From positions 46,658,879-46,722,878 of the forward strand of contig CM074187.1 in assembly GCA_037179385.1 (NCBI GenBank): DNA of 64,000 nt, in the 5' to 3' direction. This stretch comes from Holothuria scabra (lineage: Eukaryota; Echinodermata; Holothuroidea; Aspidochirotida; Holothuriidae). A program made the translations under genes and the position numbers. The notes beneath the pieces are model-generated. The model was not told the origin of the DNA. It did not search any database and saw only the letters and a program-made list of their open reading frames with translations. Positions 11,091 to 23,600 of this stretch are shown here, one piece after another (the first letter of the stretch is position 1; the number at the start of each line of letters is the position of its first letter).

Positions 11091-11652
11091 TTGTACTTTT
11101 CCAGTCTTGCTCCTTAATAGCACCGTATTTCAGTTTCTTGAATTTTTCAAATGAGGCACAAACATAGGACTCTCCGTCCCTGATGTCATCAATGTGTCGT
11201 ATCCTTGTTCCTCCTTTTGGTGTGTACAGCTTTCTCACTCCATAAGGAAGTGATACTGACTTAGTTAAGTCACTCAAAAGGCCATCTAATGAAACATACC
11301 TCTGCGGAGTAATCCTAAATTTTTTCCCTTTATAAAATTTATCCCCATTGCGATAAAAGAGTACATGCTTAGGAAGTCGGCTATCACTTAAAATATCACT
11401 TGAAACATTCTGGTCTGCGAAGGAGTTACTGGATGTGCTCTTGACTTCTACCGGTGTACGAGCTTCATCAGTAACTGGATCTGGGGCTCTTTTCCGTCTT
11501 CTTCTGGCAAGTGGTTTTGAGTTGTGAGGATAAGCAACCAGCTTATCTTCTATAGGACTAAGCCATCGCTGAGATGGCTTGCTCTCTGGAAGCATTCCAT
11601 ACATGGTGGCTTCCTCATTGCTCTTAACATATAGGCCTCTAACTTTCTTTAT
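11091..11652 (-). CDS. Internal exon of a doublecortin-domain protein
   Basis: This 562-bp exon on the minus strand is bounded by a polypyrimidine tract ending TTTGCAG (acceptor just above 11652) and a strong donor GTAAGTAC (11090 downward). It is open in phase 0 and exits in phase 1, giving 187 residues. Residues about 94-177 form a doublecortin (DCX) microtubule-binding domain: the opening HVLFYRNGDKFYKGKK, the middle LDGLLSDLTKSVSLPYGVRK and the end DIRDGESYVCASFEKFKKL fit the family well. The preceding 90 residues are low in hydrophobics, carry a basic cluster ARRRRKR (49-55, possible nuclear signal or tubulin-binding patch) and are not recognised. Neighbouring exons were not found, so the family member is undetermined: DCX/DCLK-like, RP1/DCDC2-like, or a DCX-EMAP fusion are all possible. 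Microtubule binding is inferred from the domain. Confidence 0.85.
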
Positions 11653-13415
11653 CTGCAAAGACAAAACAGGAAAGCAGTTTGCTAGATTTGTCTTAGAAAC
11701 TGTACAATACATGAGGTTTTTTGTCCACTGTAAAATTTAGCCAGTTGAATATACCTCACAAGGTACCAAAATGATAATTCTTAAAATTAGATGTTCACAT
11801 TCGCAAGGAAGTTTGGTTGTCCAAAACATGTATTCTTGGTCTTAAGGAACAAAAAGCTGTGATACAGTATTTACTGTAAGAGACAAAAACACTGAAGTCT
11901 GAAATATTGTATGATGGAAAAATTTAAAGGAATGATCCGTTAGCAATGCAGTCTCCAATCAAAAAAGAGCAAGCTGGTTTTTAATCCTACAGAAAAAAAT
12001 GGTTGTAGACTGGACAACCAACTTTCCAGTTTTGGTTGTCTGTATGGAAATTAAGTTTCCATGGACTTAACCGGACAACCACAGCTACTGTACAGTACTA
12101 CTGCAGGAATTAAAGGGTGCTTGGTTTGATCAAGAAAAACTTCAACAGTTTTAGTAAAGAGTAAGACATTGTTCTAAATTTGTATAGAGTGTAAGTAGTT
12201 GGAAAGTCACCATTTTGACTATGCAGCTAATATCTGAGAGTCCCTTCTATGAAATGGACAATTTCTTACAGAGCAAGTTCAGAGGAGAACCATCCACCTT
12301 GTACTGTACCTGAGGTAAGAAGTCTATCTAGGACTTAAATTTCTTAGGGGGAACATGTACCATGTTTACAAATTACTTTCTGTTAGGAATCCTCTTAAAA
12401 CGTTTGGTATTAAGGTTCATTTTCTCAGGATCATTCGAACAATGTAAAAAGCTGGAGAAATGTTTTGCAAGGCTTGCTAATAGAAAATTCTTGTTCTCCC
12501 ATAGAGTTGTTAATGAGAGGAATAGTGGAAGTCAAGGCATTATGTGGAGTACTACATATATTGTATCTTCCAATTTAAACCTAAACGCATTTTTGCATTC
12601 TGGTAAATAACATTGCACAGGTCTTAATCACTCACTGAATCATCAAAATATGGAAGTTTGGGAGACTTTCCTTTCCGCTACTGCCAAAGTTTCTGCTTTT
12701 CTTATCGCCTAAAGATTGTCTTACTTTGTCCAACTTTAACTGCAATTTCTTAACTGATGTCCTCTTTCATCCCTATACCTGAAGCCCATAGTTCCCCATT
12801 TTTTCAGATCTGGTGGGAGGCTGAATACTGGTCCCCTTCCAAAAGTCATGCACAGTATTTAACCATACATATATAACACAGCTCTGGACCTGTGGTTGAA
12901 TTCTGGGCTACAAAAATTTTACTAGCCAGTATCCAACGAACCAAAATATATTCCTTCTTTATCTTTTTAATTTGTTTTGTTATTGGAAAAGGCTGTAGAC
13001 AAATAATTCAGATAAAATATCTGAGACTTGATTTTTAAGTAAAATTTTGAAATCACTGTTATAAACTGATAATAATTAACACTGCAGTTGAATTCTGGTT
13101 TGATGAATTGAATACAGCTAATACTCAAGTTGAATTCTGGGCCGTTTGAGCCAGAGGTTCACTCTAGTGCTCCCACACCCTTTAATGAATCCTACAAAAT
13201 AAATTTTAATTTCTGCATGGAATGGAAAGGACAAATAAGAAGCAAAGAAAGTGATGGTAACATTTTGTTTTAGTTGAACAGTGTTAACCTGAACAACAAA
13301 TTCTTAAGCAGTCAGATACTGGACATTTTAACCTGGTTATACTGAATAGTTCTACATCCAGGGGTGAAACGTTAGGCTAGGTTTAAGTACAACACAAACT
13401 TTTATCACTATAACT
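11653..13415. other. Presumed intron of the doublecortin gene
   Basis: CpG-poor sequence upstream (on the minus strand) of the exon at 11091-11652. A cluster of GGACAACC words lies at 11990-12100 and may be a decayed element. No exon with convincing splice sites and protein similarity was identified. Confidence 0.45.
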
Positions 13416-13419
13416 AGTT

Positions 13420-13611
13420 CACCTTGGTCGTTCCCCCATTGCTTGTTTGCCCCCCAGTGAAAGTGGTTCTGCCCCCAAAGTGGGAGCCGTTTGGCTCCCA
13501 AATACTTACCGAACTTTATTAGCCTTGCCATGATATCAAAACAATGTTTCATTAACAATGTAAAAATATAATCAAACTGTATTTGGTGAAATTCTGACAA
13601 TAATTACAGGG
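13420..13611 (+). repeat. Local duplication, copy 1 (left part)
   Basis: Joined to 15562-15845, this matches 16300-16800. Shared stretches include AAATACTTAC, TTGCCA and CATTTCATTAA-like words, then after the transposon AATCAACAATA, GAGTTGACCTGGT and AGAAAGTACATGAA. The intervening 1934-bp hAT element interrupts only this copy. Confidence 0.75.
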
Positions 13612-13619
13612 GTAACAAC

Positions 13620-15553
13620 TAGGGCTGTGACAGTTAATCGGTTAACTGACCAACCAGTCGGTTACTCAGGCATTATTCCTCTTCATAGATTAACCATTTT
13701 TGTATTGCCAATTACTCAGTCGCCGCGGCGTGGCTTTGTTAGTAAATTGTTACACAAACATCGCGCAACAAACAGTGTCAGTTTCTCACAAATTATCGCT
13801 CAAACAATAACTATAAAAAGAGTTTTAAAATCGGCCGTTCAATTGAACAGATTAATTCCGCGGCAGCTCCCTGAATTAAGTACATAATGATGAGTGACAA
13901 GTGGCGCACCCATTGTTACTTTCGTTTCCAGAACTTCATGTGCTTGTCTCCTAATCCCTTCAAAAGCAACACCCAAACACAACTTTAGAAATAAGCGGCA
14001 TGTTTGAGAGATAACCAAGCGAAAAGAAAGCCACAAGACAAGCAGGGAGTTGTAACAAAAGTTACCAAGCTCTGTACTTCTATGGCAATAAAACCTCCGC
14101 GAGACCATGATTAGGGCACAAAAGTATATTTGAATTAATCTCCCCACTCTAGCTAATCGAAATATTTTATCATGCTGCACCTCCGTAAATTTCATTATTT
14201 TTCATTGTTAGTAGCGGTATTTGGAAAAAAATTTAACCTGTAAAAATATGATCGTTAGTGCCAGATAATTCCCATCATTTTGTTGTTTGCCCAATATCAT
14301 ATAAAATGGAACATTCCATGTTGATTTTTATGAATAAGCATACGCAGTTCGTTGAACCAACCTGGTTGTAGTTGCGATAATGTACTGTACTGTGGAAGTC
14401 CACCCTACGATGCACGTAATCTTAGGGGTTCTGGACGGCAAAAAAAAAATGGACTCGATTAACATAACTTATGGTTCCTTGCTGATATAAATACCCCCGT
14501 ATTTTTGCCACTTCTTGTCCAAACCTTACGTCTTGTTTAAAAATAATCAGCAAATGAAATGCACTTAAGTCAGATCCCAAAAAAATCCACGCACGCAGAG
14601 ATTTGTGATGCCGTTTCTTGGTGAATTTAGCACGGGGCTTGGCCGGCTGCACATGCCAGCTATGTATGCCTCCGAAGTGCGATCGTCATAACTAAAACTC
14701 AATGGGGAAATTCGTTGCGAGGTCTGGTATTTTCACACACTAAATCCCATAGGCGATGGCGCGAGTTGCGATTGGCTGGCTCAGAATCAATGTATATGAA
14801 CCAATCACAATGCAGAGGCAATTCAAATTTTGCAATAGATCGTATGCATATGATGTCACCGAGCAAAACATGGTCCGTTGTTTAGTGGTAAAAACGGATA
14901 TGCACACAAGTCTACTGCATGCATGGGACCACGTGCATCATTGTTTTCGTTCGTAATGACGTCATATGATAACATTCCACAAGTCCTACTGTAAATAACT
15001 TTACGGTAGGAATGCTCGGAATTACTTAATTTATGCAAGATAATAGGACTTGGTTGTGCTGCTTGCGGCTGGTGGGTCCGTTTACAGTGCAATTGTACAG
15101 ATTGCTACTATGACAAACACATGAGTGCTGTTCATCTATTGAACACTGCATCGCAAGCAAGCTGCATGAAAACAGCAGTGTCAGAGTGTTTCATGAAGTA
15201 ACTGACGATATTACATAGGACCAGGCGGAAAAATACAACAGTTGGTGGAATGTTAAGAAGTGCACAGGGGCTGAAGAAAGCTTCAGTAAATGCGGGATGG
15301 GCTTTTACTGTGAAAAGATGATATTAACTCAGCGCAAAATACCAACATTTTTGCAACATGCTTACATCTGCGAACATGACTTACGCCCCATTTTTAGACT
15401 TGTACTTTCCTGTACAAAAGTGATGGCGCTCTTTGGAAATGTTGAGTTTTTGTTGTTGTGACGAACATTACGTCATTTTCGGTTAAACGGTTAACCGCCA
15501 GTTAATAAAATCGGTTAAACGGATAGTGAATTAACCGAAAATGCACAACCCTA
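13620..15553. mobile_element. Non-autonomous hAT transposon with perfect 8-bp target duplication
   Basis: The termini are TAGGGCTGTG (13620) and CACAACCCTA (ending 15553), and both ends continue inward as CGGTTAAC-rich sequence. It is flanked by the identical 8-mer GTAACAAC at 13612-13619 and 15554-15561, as expected for hAT elements. The related copy at 16300-16800 provides an uninterrupted version of the insertion site. Open frames inside show no recognisable transposase or zinc-finger motif, so it is probably non-autonomous. It is more CpG-rich than its surroundings. Confidence 0.92.
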
Positions 15554-15561
15554 GTAACAAC

Positions 15562-15845
15562 TCTCCAGAAAGGTTGAAATTTAAAATCAACAATACCAAC
15601 AAATTACAATCATATGTTGAGTTGACCTGGTATTGAATTCTCTTTCCATTTAGACTCTAAAATGAATTAAGCTTAGCATGTAATTTCAGCAAATGCTTTT
15701 ATAGGAATTTTCTTGTTCTAAGACAATTAATGCACTGAGTGGTATTATGATTCAAGTTTCTTTCTACTTCTTTAAGAAAGAAAGTACATGAACGAAGTAG
15801 TCACCAAGATGAAAAACATAAGTCCTCAACTAAACACAGAATTGA
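15562..15845 (+). repeat. Local duplication, copy 1 (right part)
   Basis: Continues the duplication after the hAT insertion and aligns to 16515-16800 of copy 2 (AATCAACAATA, TCTAGTTCTAA-like, AGAAAGTACATGAA, CAACTAAACACA). About 200 bp further right (16050-16130) come GGGGGTGAACTGGT words that also recur after copy 2 near 19680. Confidence 0.75.
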
Positions 15846-16299
15846 AAACAACAGCGCAAGAACCTGTGACTATGAATTACGTAGTACAAATGAACAACTT
15901 CTGCTGCAATCCTTCAACATCGAAAATGAACCTTATGTCCAGTATTTCATCCTGAAGGAGAGTCAAGTAAGATACATCAATTCATAGGCAAAGGTTTGTC
16001 AAAAAAAGAGACCATTTTAAAGAAAACTGCTGCTGACAGATTAGGGAGCAACTGGTCAGTACTTCATGGTGAACTGACAGATTTTTGGGGGTGAACTGGT
16101 AAACCCTTGGGGGCAAACTGGTATTTGGGGGAAGATATTGCCAACCAAGCAAATGGGTACCTAATACCACTTACTGTAGGCCTGGGAAAGGCTATGGCTA
16201 CACCGTGAACATTAAACATTCACTCTCGTTTGAATGTCCTTAATTCTTTGAAGTAACTCTTAGTTCAATGAGAATGACAGCTCCCTGGTTAGAAAGGTT

Positions 16300-16803
16300 A
16301 CCAGTCATTTCGCCCCCTTGCCAGTTAACCCCAGTCGTTTTGCCTCCTTGCCTGTTCTTGCCCAGGTGGAAGTTGTTTCAACCCTGAAGTGGAAATACTT
16401 ACTGTACTTTATAAATAACTTGCCAAGATAGAGTATATCATAACATTTCATTAATACTGTAACATTAGGAAATAGTATTGAGTGAAATTGCGAAAAAAAA
16501 AACAACTTCAGCAAAGTTGCATTTGCAATCAACAATAGCATAACAACAAACCAATCATATGGTTGACCTGGTTTTCTCTTGCACACATCCAGAATGAATT
16601 CAGCCTTTTTTTTTGCAGCATTTATTGGGAATAATTTCTAGTTCTAAAGCAATTACCACACTGAATAATATTACCATTCAAGTTTGCATACTTGTTGTCA
16701 CTACTTTTTAGAGAAAGTACATGAATGATGTAGTCAACAAGATAAAAAGTATAGGCTAGGCCTATTAAGTCACTTGATCAACTAAACACAAGATTCAAAA
16801 CAA
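16300..16803 (+). repeat. Local duplication, copy 2
   Basis: Diverged tandem relative of 13420-13611 plus 15562-15845, without the hAT insertion. The match breaks at about 16803, where the TAGGGTAAGGG-ended element begins. Confidence 0.7.
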
Positions 16804-17608
16804 TAGGGTAAGGGCTGCTAATTTCAACCTGTTGCTGATTCCGACCACCTAATCAATATTTATATTAGTTGTAAATCAGGAAAAGGATAAACAAACATGA
16901 AGTACTTATTGAAGGAGTTTATACTACCTACTTTCATGCCACAGTTTCTTATTCATTTTGATCTCTTCTAATTAGCAAATATTTTGATGAATAGACCTGC
17001 TGTCTTAGCAAACTTTACCCAAACAAGGATTTTTACAGAATTACATAAGAACAGGCAACCTTTGTTTTAAGCTCTGTGCTCGAAGTAACAATATAAAAGC
17101 AGACTTTCAATGGTATTTCTCTAATGAGAAATACCAGTTTAGGTCATTTATGTCTCAAAACTCCAATAAAAAATGTTCCTTACATCTTCTGTTGGGGGTG
17201 GTTGTTATTACCAACAGGTAGCTGGCATATGTTGCTAATTCTGACCGCTAATTAATATGCAGTACTAATTTGCATATTCATGCAGCCAAAAAATATGTTG
17301 GTGCTCTCTTGGAAAACACACTTCTTTTTACTTCATGGTTTATGTTTCACAAATTTTCACACACTCTCTAATGCTATGTAATGACCATATATTTTGGACA
17401 CTCTCAAATCTCCACATTTCATCATGGATTCCACTAAATGAAATAATGAACAATGCATGTTGCATGTTGAATTTTTTCAGAACTGGATAAAAATGTACCC
17501 AAGAAGCCTAAAAATGATTATAACTCATGTCATTCTAATGTTTCATAGTTTTTCATTCAATAATTGCAGAAAAATAAATTGGAGATATAACTTTTTGATT
17601 AGGGTGGT

Positions 17609-19283
17609 TAGGGTTTCACGGTACCACTGATAATTGGTACTGTCGGTACCGCCACAAATGGTACCGGTATTACCGTAGTACCGGTACCAGAAGAGTAAAA
17701 AAGTAGGATTTTTATCACATGCAAAATATCCGTAAAAATACCATGCATTGACATAAGTGAAGTCTTCTGATAATCCCTGCCTCCCGTTTCAGTATTTTTT
17801 ATAACATTTAGTCACCCCACACTAAACAAATCGGTAAACAAAAGAAGAAATAACCTCTCTGCAAATTTAGCGTCCGATCATTTCGGGACACTCAATAAAT
17901 CAGCGCCGCACGTCCGCACCGGAGCTAGACCCCACAAGATGACAAGAGCACTCAGGATTGTAATGAAGATTGCAAAAATAATTTCTGCAAATAATAGCAA
18001 CCCCCCTCCTAAAGTATAACCAAAAGTTATTAAGCAGAACTTTACAAAAATATTTCCATAAAAGACTGATTCATCAAGCTTTCTTCCCGCCGAGTTATCG
18101 CTATCAAAACTAAATCAAAGTGCTTCAAGATTGAATTTACAAATGCATCGCGCAGCAATCCGTTGTACAATAACACTATACTGTTCTTCAGTACGTAGAG
18201 CAATACAACAAAGCAAGTGAGTTGATCAGTTGAACTGAACACGCGAGCCAATGATTTAAGCGGGATTTACTGTGTTCAGTCCCATTGCTTCACCGTGTTA
18301 CAGTAATTTCTGAAAGAACGTTCGTTGCGTTCGTACGAAAGTTTTTCTCCCACAGACATAGACAGTGGACGTTATGGAACGGTCCCACTGAATCACTGTG
18401 TTAAAATCAGAAATCGTCGATGCAACGTTCATGTCAGAGCTTGCAATGCTATGATTCTTTGTCTGCTTACAACGAATTTCGCACTCGTATAATGTTGTGT
18501 GCTATTGTAATCAAAGTGAATTTTATCAATCAACGCATGGTATCTATTCGCAATACACCATGTGAAAGCATTTGCTGATGAGCGGGGGTTGCGCAGAATG
18601 TCAAAAGAAAGCAAGGGCCCTGTTAGTGTGGAAGGTACTAGTTCTGCGAAAGTAACGTTAAACAGCACTTTCCAAAATTCGTAGGGGGATTTGTGACTGA
18701 AATAGCACAAAACGATTATCAAGTGAATGTTCCCTGTTTGTATTGCAATCCTTAGAGATACGGCGCATTTATCAAATGGGTTTTTGTTTCATTCAAGTAT
18801 CATTCAAATTCAATGCTTTATTTTTGAGAAAAGATTTTCACCGCAAAGTTGACTAATCGTGTCCGTCTAAATACACAATGTGAAGGCGCGGGCGAAGCTA
18901 GCGCTGGCAGGGATAGTTCTGAGATTGCGCAGAATGTCGATAGAAAGCAATTTCCTTTTTAGTGTAGATGGTGCTAGTTCTGCGAAAGTAACGTTAAACG
19001 GCAATTTCCGAAATTCTTAGGGGGGATTTGTGACTGAAATGGTGCGAAATGATTATCAAGTGACTACTCCCTGTTTATATTATAATGTTTAGAGACACGG
19101 GGCATTTATCAAATGGACGTTTGTTACATTTTAGTATCATTCTAATTTAAATGCTATAATTTTGAGAAAAGATTTTCATCTTACAGTTGAGTACCGATTC
19201 TCCACGATACTTCGGTACCTTTAGGTTGGTGGTACCGTACCGTACCGGTACTTACGGAAATACCGGTATACTGTGAAACCTTA
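17609..19283. mobile_element. Non-autonomous hAT transposon with GGTACC-rich ends and perfect 8-bp target duplication
   Basis: The termini TAGGGTTTCACGGTA (17609) and its near inverse TACTGTGAAACCTTA (ending 19283) are flanked by the identical 8-mer AGGGTGGT at 17601-17608 and 19284-19291. Subterminal sequence is dense in GGTACCGG-type palindromes. An internal segment is duplicated in tandem with a 336-bp period. No transposase was recognised. CpG is much more frequent than in flanking DNA, consistent with a younger insertion. Confidence 0.92.
18520..19190 (+). repeat. 336-bp tandem duplication inside the hAT
   Basis: The word GCGCAGAATGTC occurs at 18591 and 18927. The following roughly 270 bp match with scattered changes (TAGTTCTGCGAAAGTAACGT, GATTTGTGACTGAAAT, GAGAAAAGATTTTCA). 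This duplication lies wholly within the element at 17609-19283. Confidence 0.9.
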
Positions 19284-19696
19284 AGGGTGGTCGTAATTAG
19301 CAACAGGGTGGTCTAATCTGAATAACAAGCGGTCGTAATTAGCAACAAAATATGGCAAATTTGAACACATTTTTTTTGCAATCATCCAATTGAATTGAAA
19401 TCCGATATTCATCCTAGATGTGAACAATATGTCTGGTCAAATACTTTCACAGAAATGATTGGCTTTCAATCTTGTCTACATAATAAACCCCCCCCCCTTT
19501 ACCCTAGCTAATGAATGTGTAAAAGCCGCTAGGCCTAATCTAAAGGCATGAAACCTTCCATCCTGAAACAGTGTGATATGATATTTGAATTCATTCTCAT
19601 AGTTTTGGCAATAACAATCATTTTTTGAAAAGGAAGCTGATGCAGATAGGGTTCTCAGTTATGGGGCAAACTGGTCAATTCTTGGGGGTGAACTGG

Positions 19697-20666
19697 CCAC
19701 AGGTCGTCCTAGCGTTATATAGTACATATAGTATATATATATAAAAAGGAAAAGGTAGGACACACCGCCTAACACCAACACAGTGCTTCACACAAAACTG
19801 TTCATGATTTCTCACCTTATACCACATTTACCCCTTCAGATCTCTCCAGAACCTTCCCATCATCTTCTTCTAAAGAAACACAACAAACTTGAAGTTGTCT
19901 TAAACAAAAAACCTCACATCAAATGCAAAAAATCTTCTCCGATTCAATCTTAACAACGGACTAGATCACTCTTCTCCAATTCATGACGTCACATTACGTA
20001 ATGGGGGTTACCCTTTACGAATACGGTTCTCCCATTGGATAGTTCGAACTGCTTTCAAATCGGTCAACGACCAGACTGTAATTTTTTTTCTGCACGGGGA
20101 ACCTGAACAAGAAATGGAAAACGTGCGGATCAGAAAACCCAGCATACCAAAACATGTGTGCCCTGCCGCAAGTACATGCAACACGTACAGGTATGTACTG
20201 TACCGTAGAATTCCCCTAGCTGTGCTACGAAAAAAAAATTTGCATGCGGCATACGTGCGGTCTTCACGTACAGCATGCATACAACAGGCGTTCTCAGCAT
20301 TTACATACACTGGCTCAACGATGGGAGAACCGGCTTCGTACAGGGCAATCCCCAGTACGTAATGTGACGTCATGAATTGGAGAAGAGTGATCTAGTCCGT
20401 TGTTAAGATTGAATCGGAGGAGAAGATTTTTTGCATTTGGTTCTGAGGTTTTTTGTTTAAGACAACTTCAAGTTTGTTGTGTTTCTTTAGAAGAAGATGA
20501 TGGGAAGGTTCTGGAGAGATCTGAAGGGGTAAATGTAGTACAGTATAAGGTGAGAAATCATGAACAGTTTTGTGCGAAGCACTGTGTTGGTGTTAGGTGG
20601 TGTGTCCTACCTTTTCCTTTTTATATATATACTATATATACTATATAACGCTAGGACGACCTGTGG
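19697..20666. mobile_element. 970-bp foldback element with about 340-bp arms
   Basis: The left end CCACAGGTCGTCCTAGCG (19697) and right end CGCTAGGACGACCTGTGG (20666) are exact inverses. Near-identity of the arms extends to about 20035 on the left and 20320 on the right, leaving a loop of about 285 bp. The hexamer AACTGG lies immediately outside both ends (19691-19696 and 20667-20672), a plausible target duplication. Each arm carries a full cAMP-response-element word TGACGTCA and a TTACGTAA-like word, and an AT stretch of TATATA near the tip. Open frames on both strands are products of the symmetry. Confidence 0.9.
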
Positions 20667-20672
20667 AACTGG

Positions 20673-23600
20673 CAGGGGGGAAAGGACAGGCTACCGTTGG
20701 AACAGTCAGTAGCCAACCTTAGGCCTAACTAGTCACTGTAACTTAAGTTGTAAGCTAATGTGCAACTGGTAAGTCCTAGGCCTAGGCCCAACGTTAGACA
20801 TGTTAGTTGTAATGTGGGTTGTAAGGTTAACAAGTTTCTAAGTTAGGCCCAGGTAGACTATTATTTTTATTAATGTTACTGTAACGTTAGTGTTAGCCTA
20901 ACTTATTCCATAACGTCAGCGCTGTTACAGTGTTAGGCCTAACAGTTAGGCTAGGCCTAGGATGTGTGAACTCACTCCGAATCCAAACTTAGGCTACGTT
21001 TTCTTACTTAGTTTTTCTATGGGCCTCTATACTTCGTCAACAAAACCCTCTGTCTTCATGCTGAATATCGTGAAACTTTTGCGGTGTTCATAAGCCCACT
21101 GTACCTCTATTGACAAACCATCAGCCTCGATTGGAAGATGTCCGCACCGTACGGTAACATCTAGGCCTACGTTAGGATCGGACTAGACTAGCAAGCTTAG
21201 CTAGCCAGGCCAGAGCTAGCGCTGACGTACATGCATAGTGTATACACATACAATAATCCTTTGGACTATGCTTTACCAATACAATACTCCGTCTTTGCGT
21301 ATGCTTGTTACACGCAGAAACTACTTCCAAAATTCGAAGCATTTCCTCTAAGCTGGTTTAATGACACTCAGATTCAGGTAGCATTAAATACAAAAAGAAC
21401 ACAAATTTTGTCCCTCATAGAGAAATTATTCGTAGAATTGTTCTAAAATTTTGTTGTGCATGGTGCACTTCAGCAATTTAATGTGAAAACTGCCTATACC
21501 ATTACCATCAAGTTGAAAGAAGTGTGCAAAAGTAGAAGCAATGTTTTCCATACCAAAGCAGACTGTCAACATACAATCAATTAGCTAGTGACGTCACTCT
21601 TCGATTTGCCTAGCAACATTGTAAACTGTGCCAATGAAGTCCCTGACATGTAGGCGAAGATACATCTTCATGTAATTGGAGACACATTGGCAATACTTTA
21701 CTTACAGGAAATTCATCTACGCTACTCATGCACATGATGTTGTACCAAGAATGAGTCCAGAAAGTAGGAGAGGACTAATGTTGTCCATGGGACTACCCTT
21801 CAATTGTCAGAGCCGGGCCACAGCCAGACCCTTTGTCCCGATGTGAAGGCTTCCCCACATTTGAACCAAGTATTCCCATCCTGATACCTATATAGTAGTC
21901 TCACCCAGAGATATGCTTAGGCTTAGCCTCAGAGCTTCCCGGAGCATCCCCACCAGACCGCTAAGGTGGACCCCTGGATCTAATCTGCTGAGTGTAGCAA
22001 AATATACCTATTATGGGACTTAAAGTGATACTTTGTGTTTGACAAAAGGGAAATACATTAAATTATTCTGAACATTTTTTTCACAGAAGTTGACTGAAAC
22101 AGTCCATTCGAACAACGAGGACGAATAAATACTCCCCATTGCCAAAATTCTGCCAAATTTTGCTCAATTTCCTTAAAAATAACAACAAAAAAGTATCAAA
22201 CTCGATAATGATGGTTACAAACCTTATCCCATTTCATCAGACCCCTCAGAGTCCCAACCAATAGGAGTGCACTAATGTATGAATATTCAATTTTTTTCTC
22301 GGAGATATACTAAAAATTCTGCAGTTTCCAAGGGCCTCTCGATCCCCCGCCACTATAACTCGTCCTTCACGCTAAGTTTTACCCGACATGCGAAAATTGT
22401 TCACCCCCAACATTTCCCTTTGCCCTCAATACCCTCTCCCTTCCCACCAGTTTTCTCCCACCCTCCTAATTTTTGACATCCGTGGTGCCGCCCTTAAGTT
22501 GAAGTCAAAGGCCATGAACCCCCATCCCTTACCTTAAAGTCTCGGTTGAATGAAGGGGAGTTGCATAAATCAATTTTTGTAAAGCCACTTTGCATTATTA
22601 CTGTTGAATGTATACTTGTTAGTTAGATGAGGCTTCGATCAAGGCCTGGTTTTAACCGATTGGATTATGTCGGGCCAGTCACGGCTTTTTTCCAGTCGTA
22701 ACTCACTGGTTTGTGCAGCCTATAAGAACTTCCTCCACAGGCTATGGGGCCATCGCCGAGTTGACCCCCCCTCCTTATTCCTAAATTTTCCCGAATTGCT
22801 TGTTCAATTTTGCATTCAAATCTGTCTGAAACGACGTTTTTTTCAAACATATACCGGATATCATAGAAAGATACGACGGTAAAACAAAATAGGGCAATAT
22901 CCACTACGGAGGAGTGGCATATCGCTCTTCTTGTTTTCATGTTAAGTGTATCTCAAGTTTGAAAATTTTAAAAATATGTTACCCAGCCTGAAAGCGAATT
23001 TCCATGGCCCAATCTCATCTTAACTCTTAACAGGATATTCCTAAAGGTCCTGCACCGTTGTGCAAAAAATTTATCCGGTTCTTATTGGTTTGAGGTGACT
23101 TGACCTAGTAAAATACCCTCTGAACAACCATACATGTCATCCAAGAAACAGGGAGTTTTTAAGGACATGTAAGGACTTTTCTTTTATTTCGAAAGAAAAC
23201 AAAGGCATTTAAATGTTAATTCTACGATGGGAGAGTCACAAATTTTTGAACCATAAGGAATTTAGTAAATAATCTCAATGGAACAACATATGGCAATGGG
23301 ATCCTGGTTAGTTCCATGAGATTTATTTTGCAACCTCCATTTTGCAACTTCAGATGTATATCTTTGTTCTTATTTAGTACTTTGGGTACACTTTGACAGA
23401 CATTCGGGGCAAAAAGGCCAATTCACACACTTGTAATAGAACATGTAAACGAAGACAGATAACACTAAATATCTTATTACTTTTTTTTGCCTTTTGCCTT
23501 TTTTTTATTCTTAAACCAGGGGAGTGTTAGGATTAAAGCCCTGCCTAAGGTAAACCAGGGCAACTCTCAGGTTAAGGGGCAGGAGCAGTCGCTTCATGGC

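Larger units (their letters stand above)
16804..19506. mobile_element. Terminal-inverted-repeat element carrying a nested hAT
   Basis: The left terminus TAGGGTAAGGGCTGCTAATT and the right terminus ...CCCTTTACCCTA (19506) are inverted. Both subterminal regions carry GCTAATT...GACCACC words (16828-16856, 17230-17250 and 19290-19345). Removing the nested hAT leaves about 1.0 kb. No clear target duplication was found, so superfamily and exact ends are uncertain. Confidence 0.5.

Noticed and set aside
13839..14195. 118-codon minus-strand frame inside the hAT as transposase
   Set aside because: No DDE or hAT dimerisation motif; too short; the element appears non-autonomous.
17595..17615. TTAGGG-like words suggesting telomeric repeat
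   Set aside because: Only two imperfect words, explained by the hAT target duplication AGGGTGGT and the element end.
20008..20648. Open frames on both strands of the foldback
   Set aside because: They mirror each other because of the inverted arms and are interrupted at the loop; no protein family.
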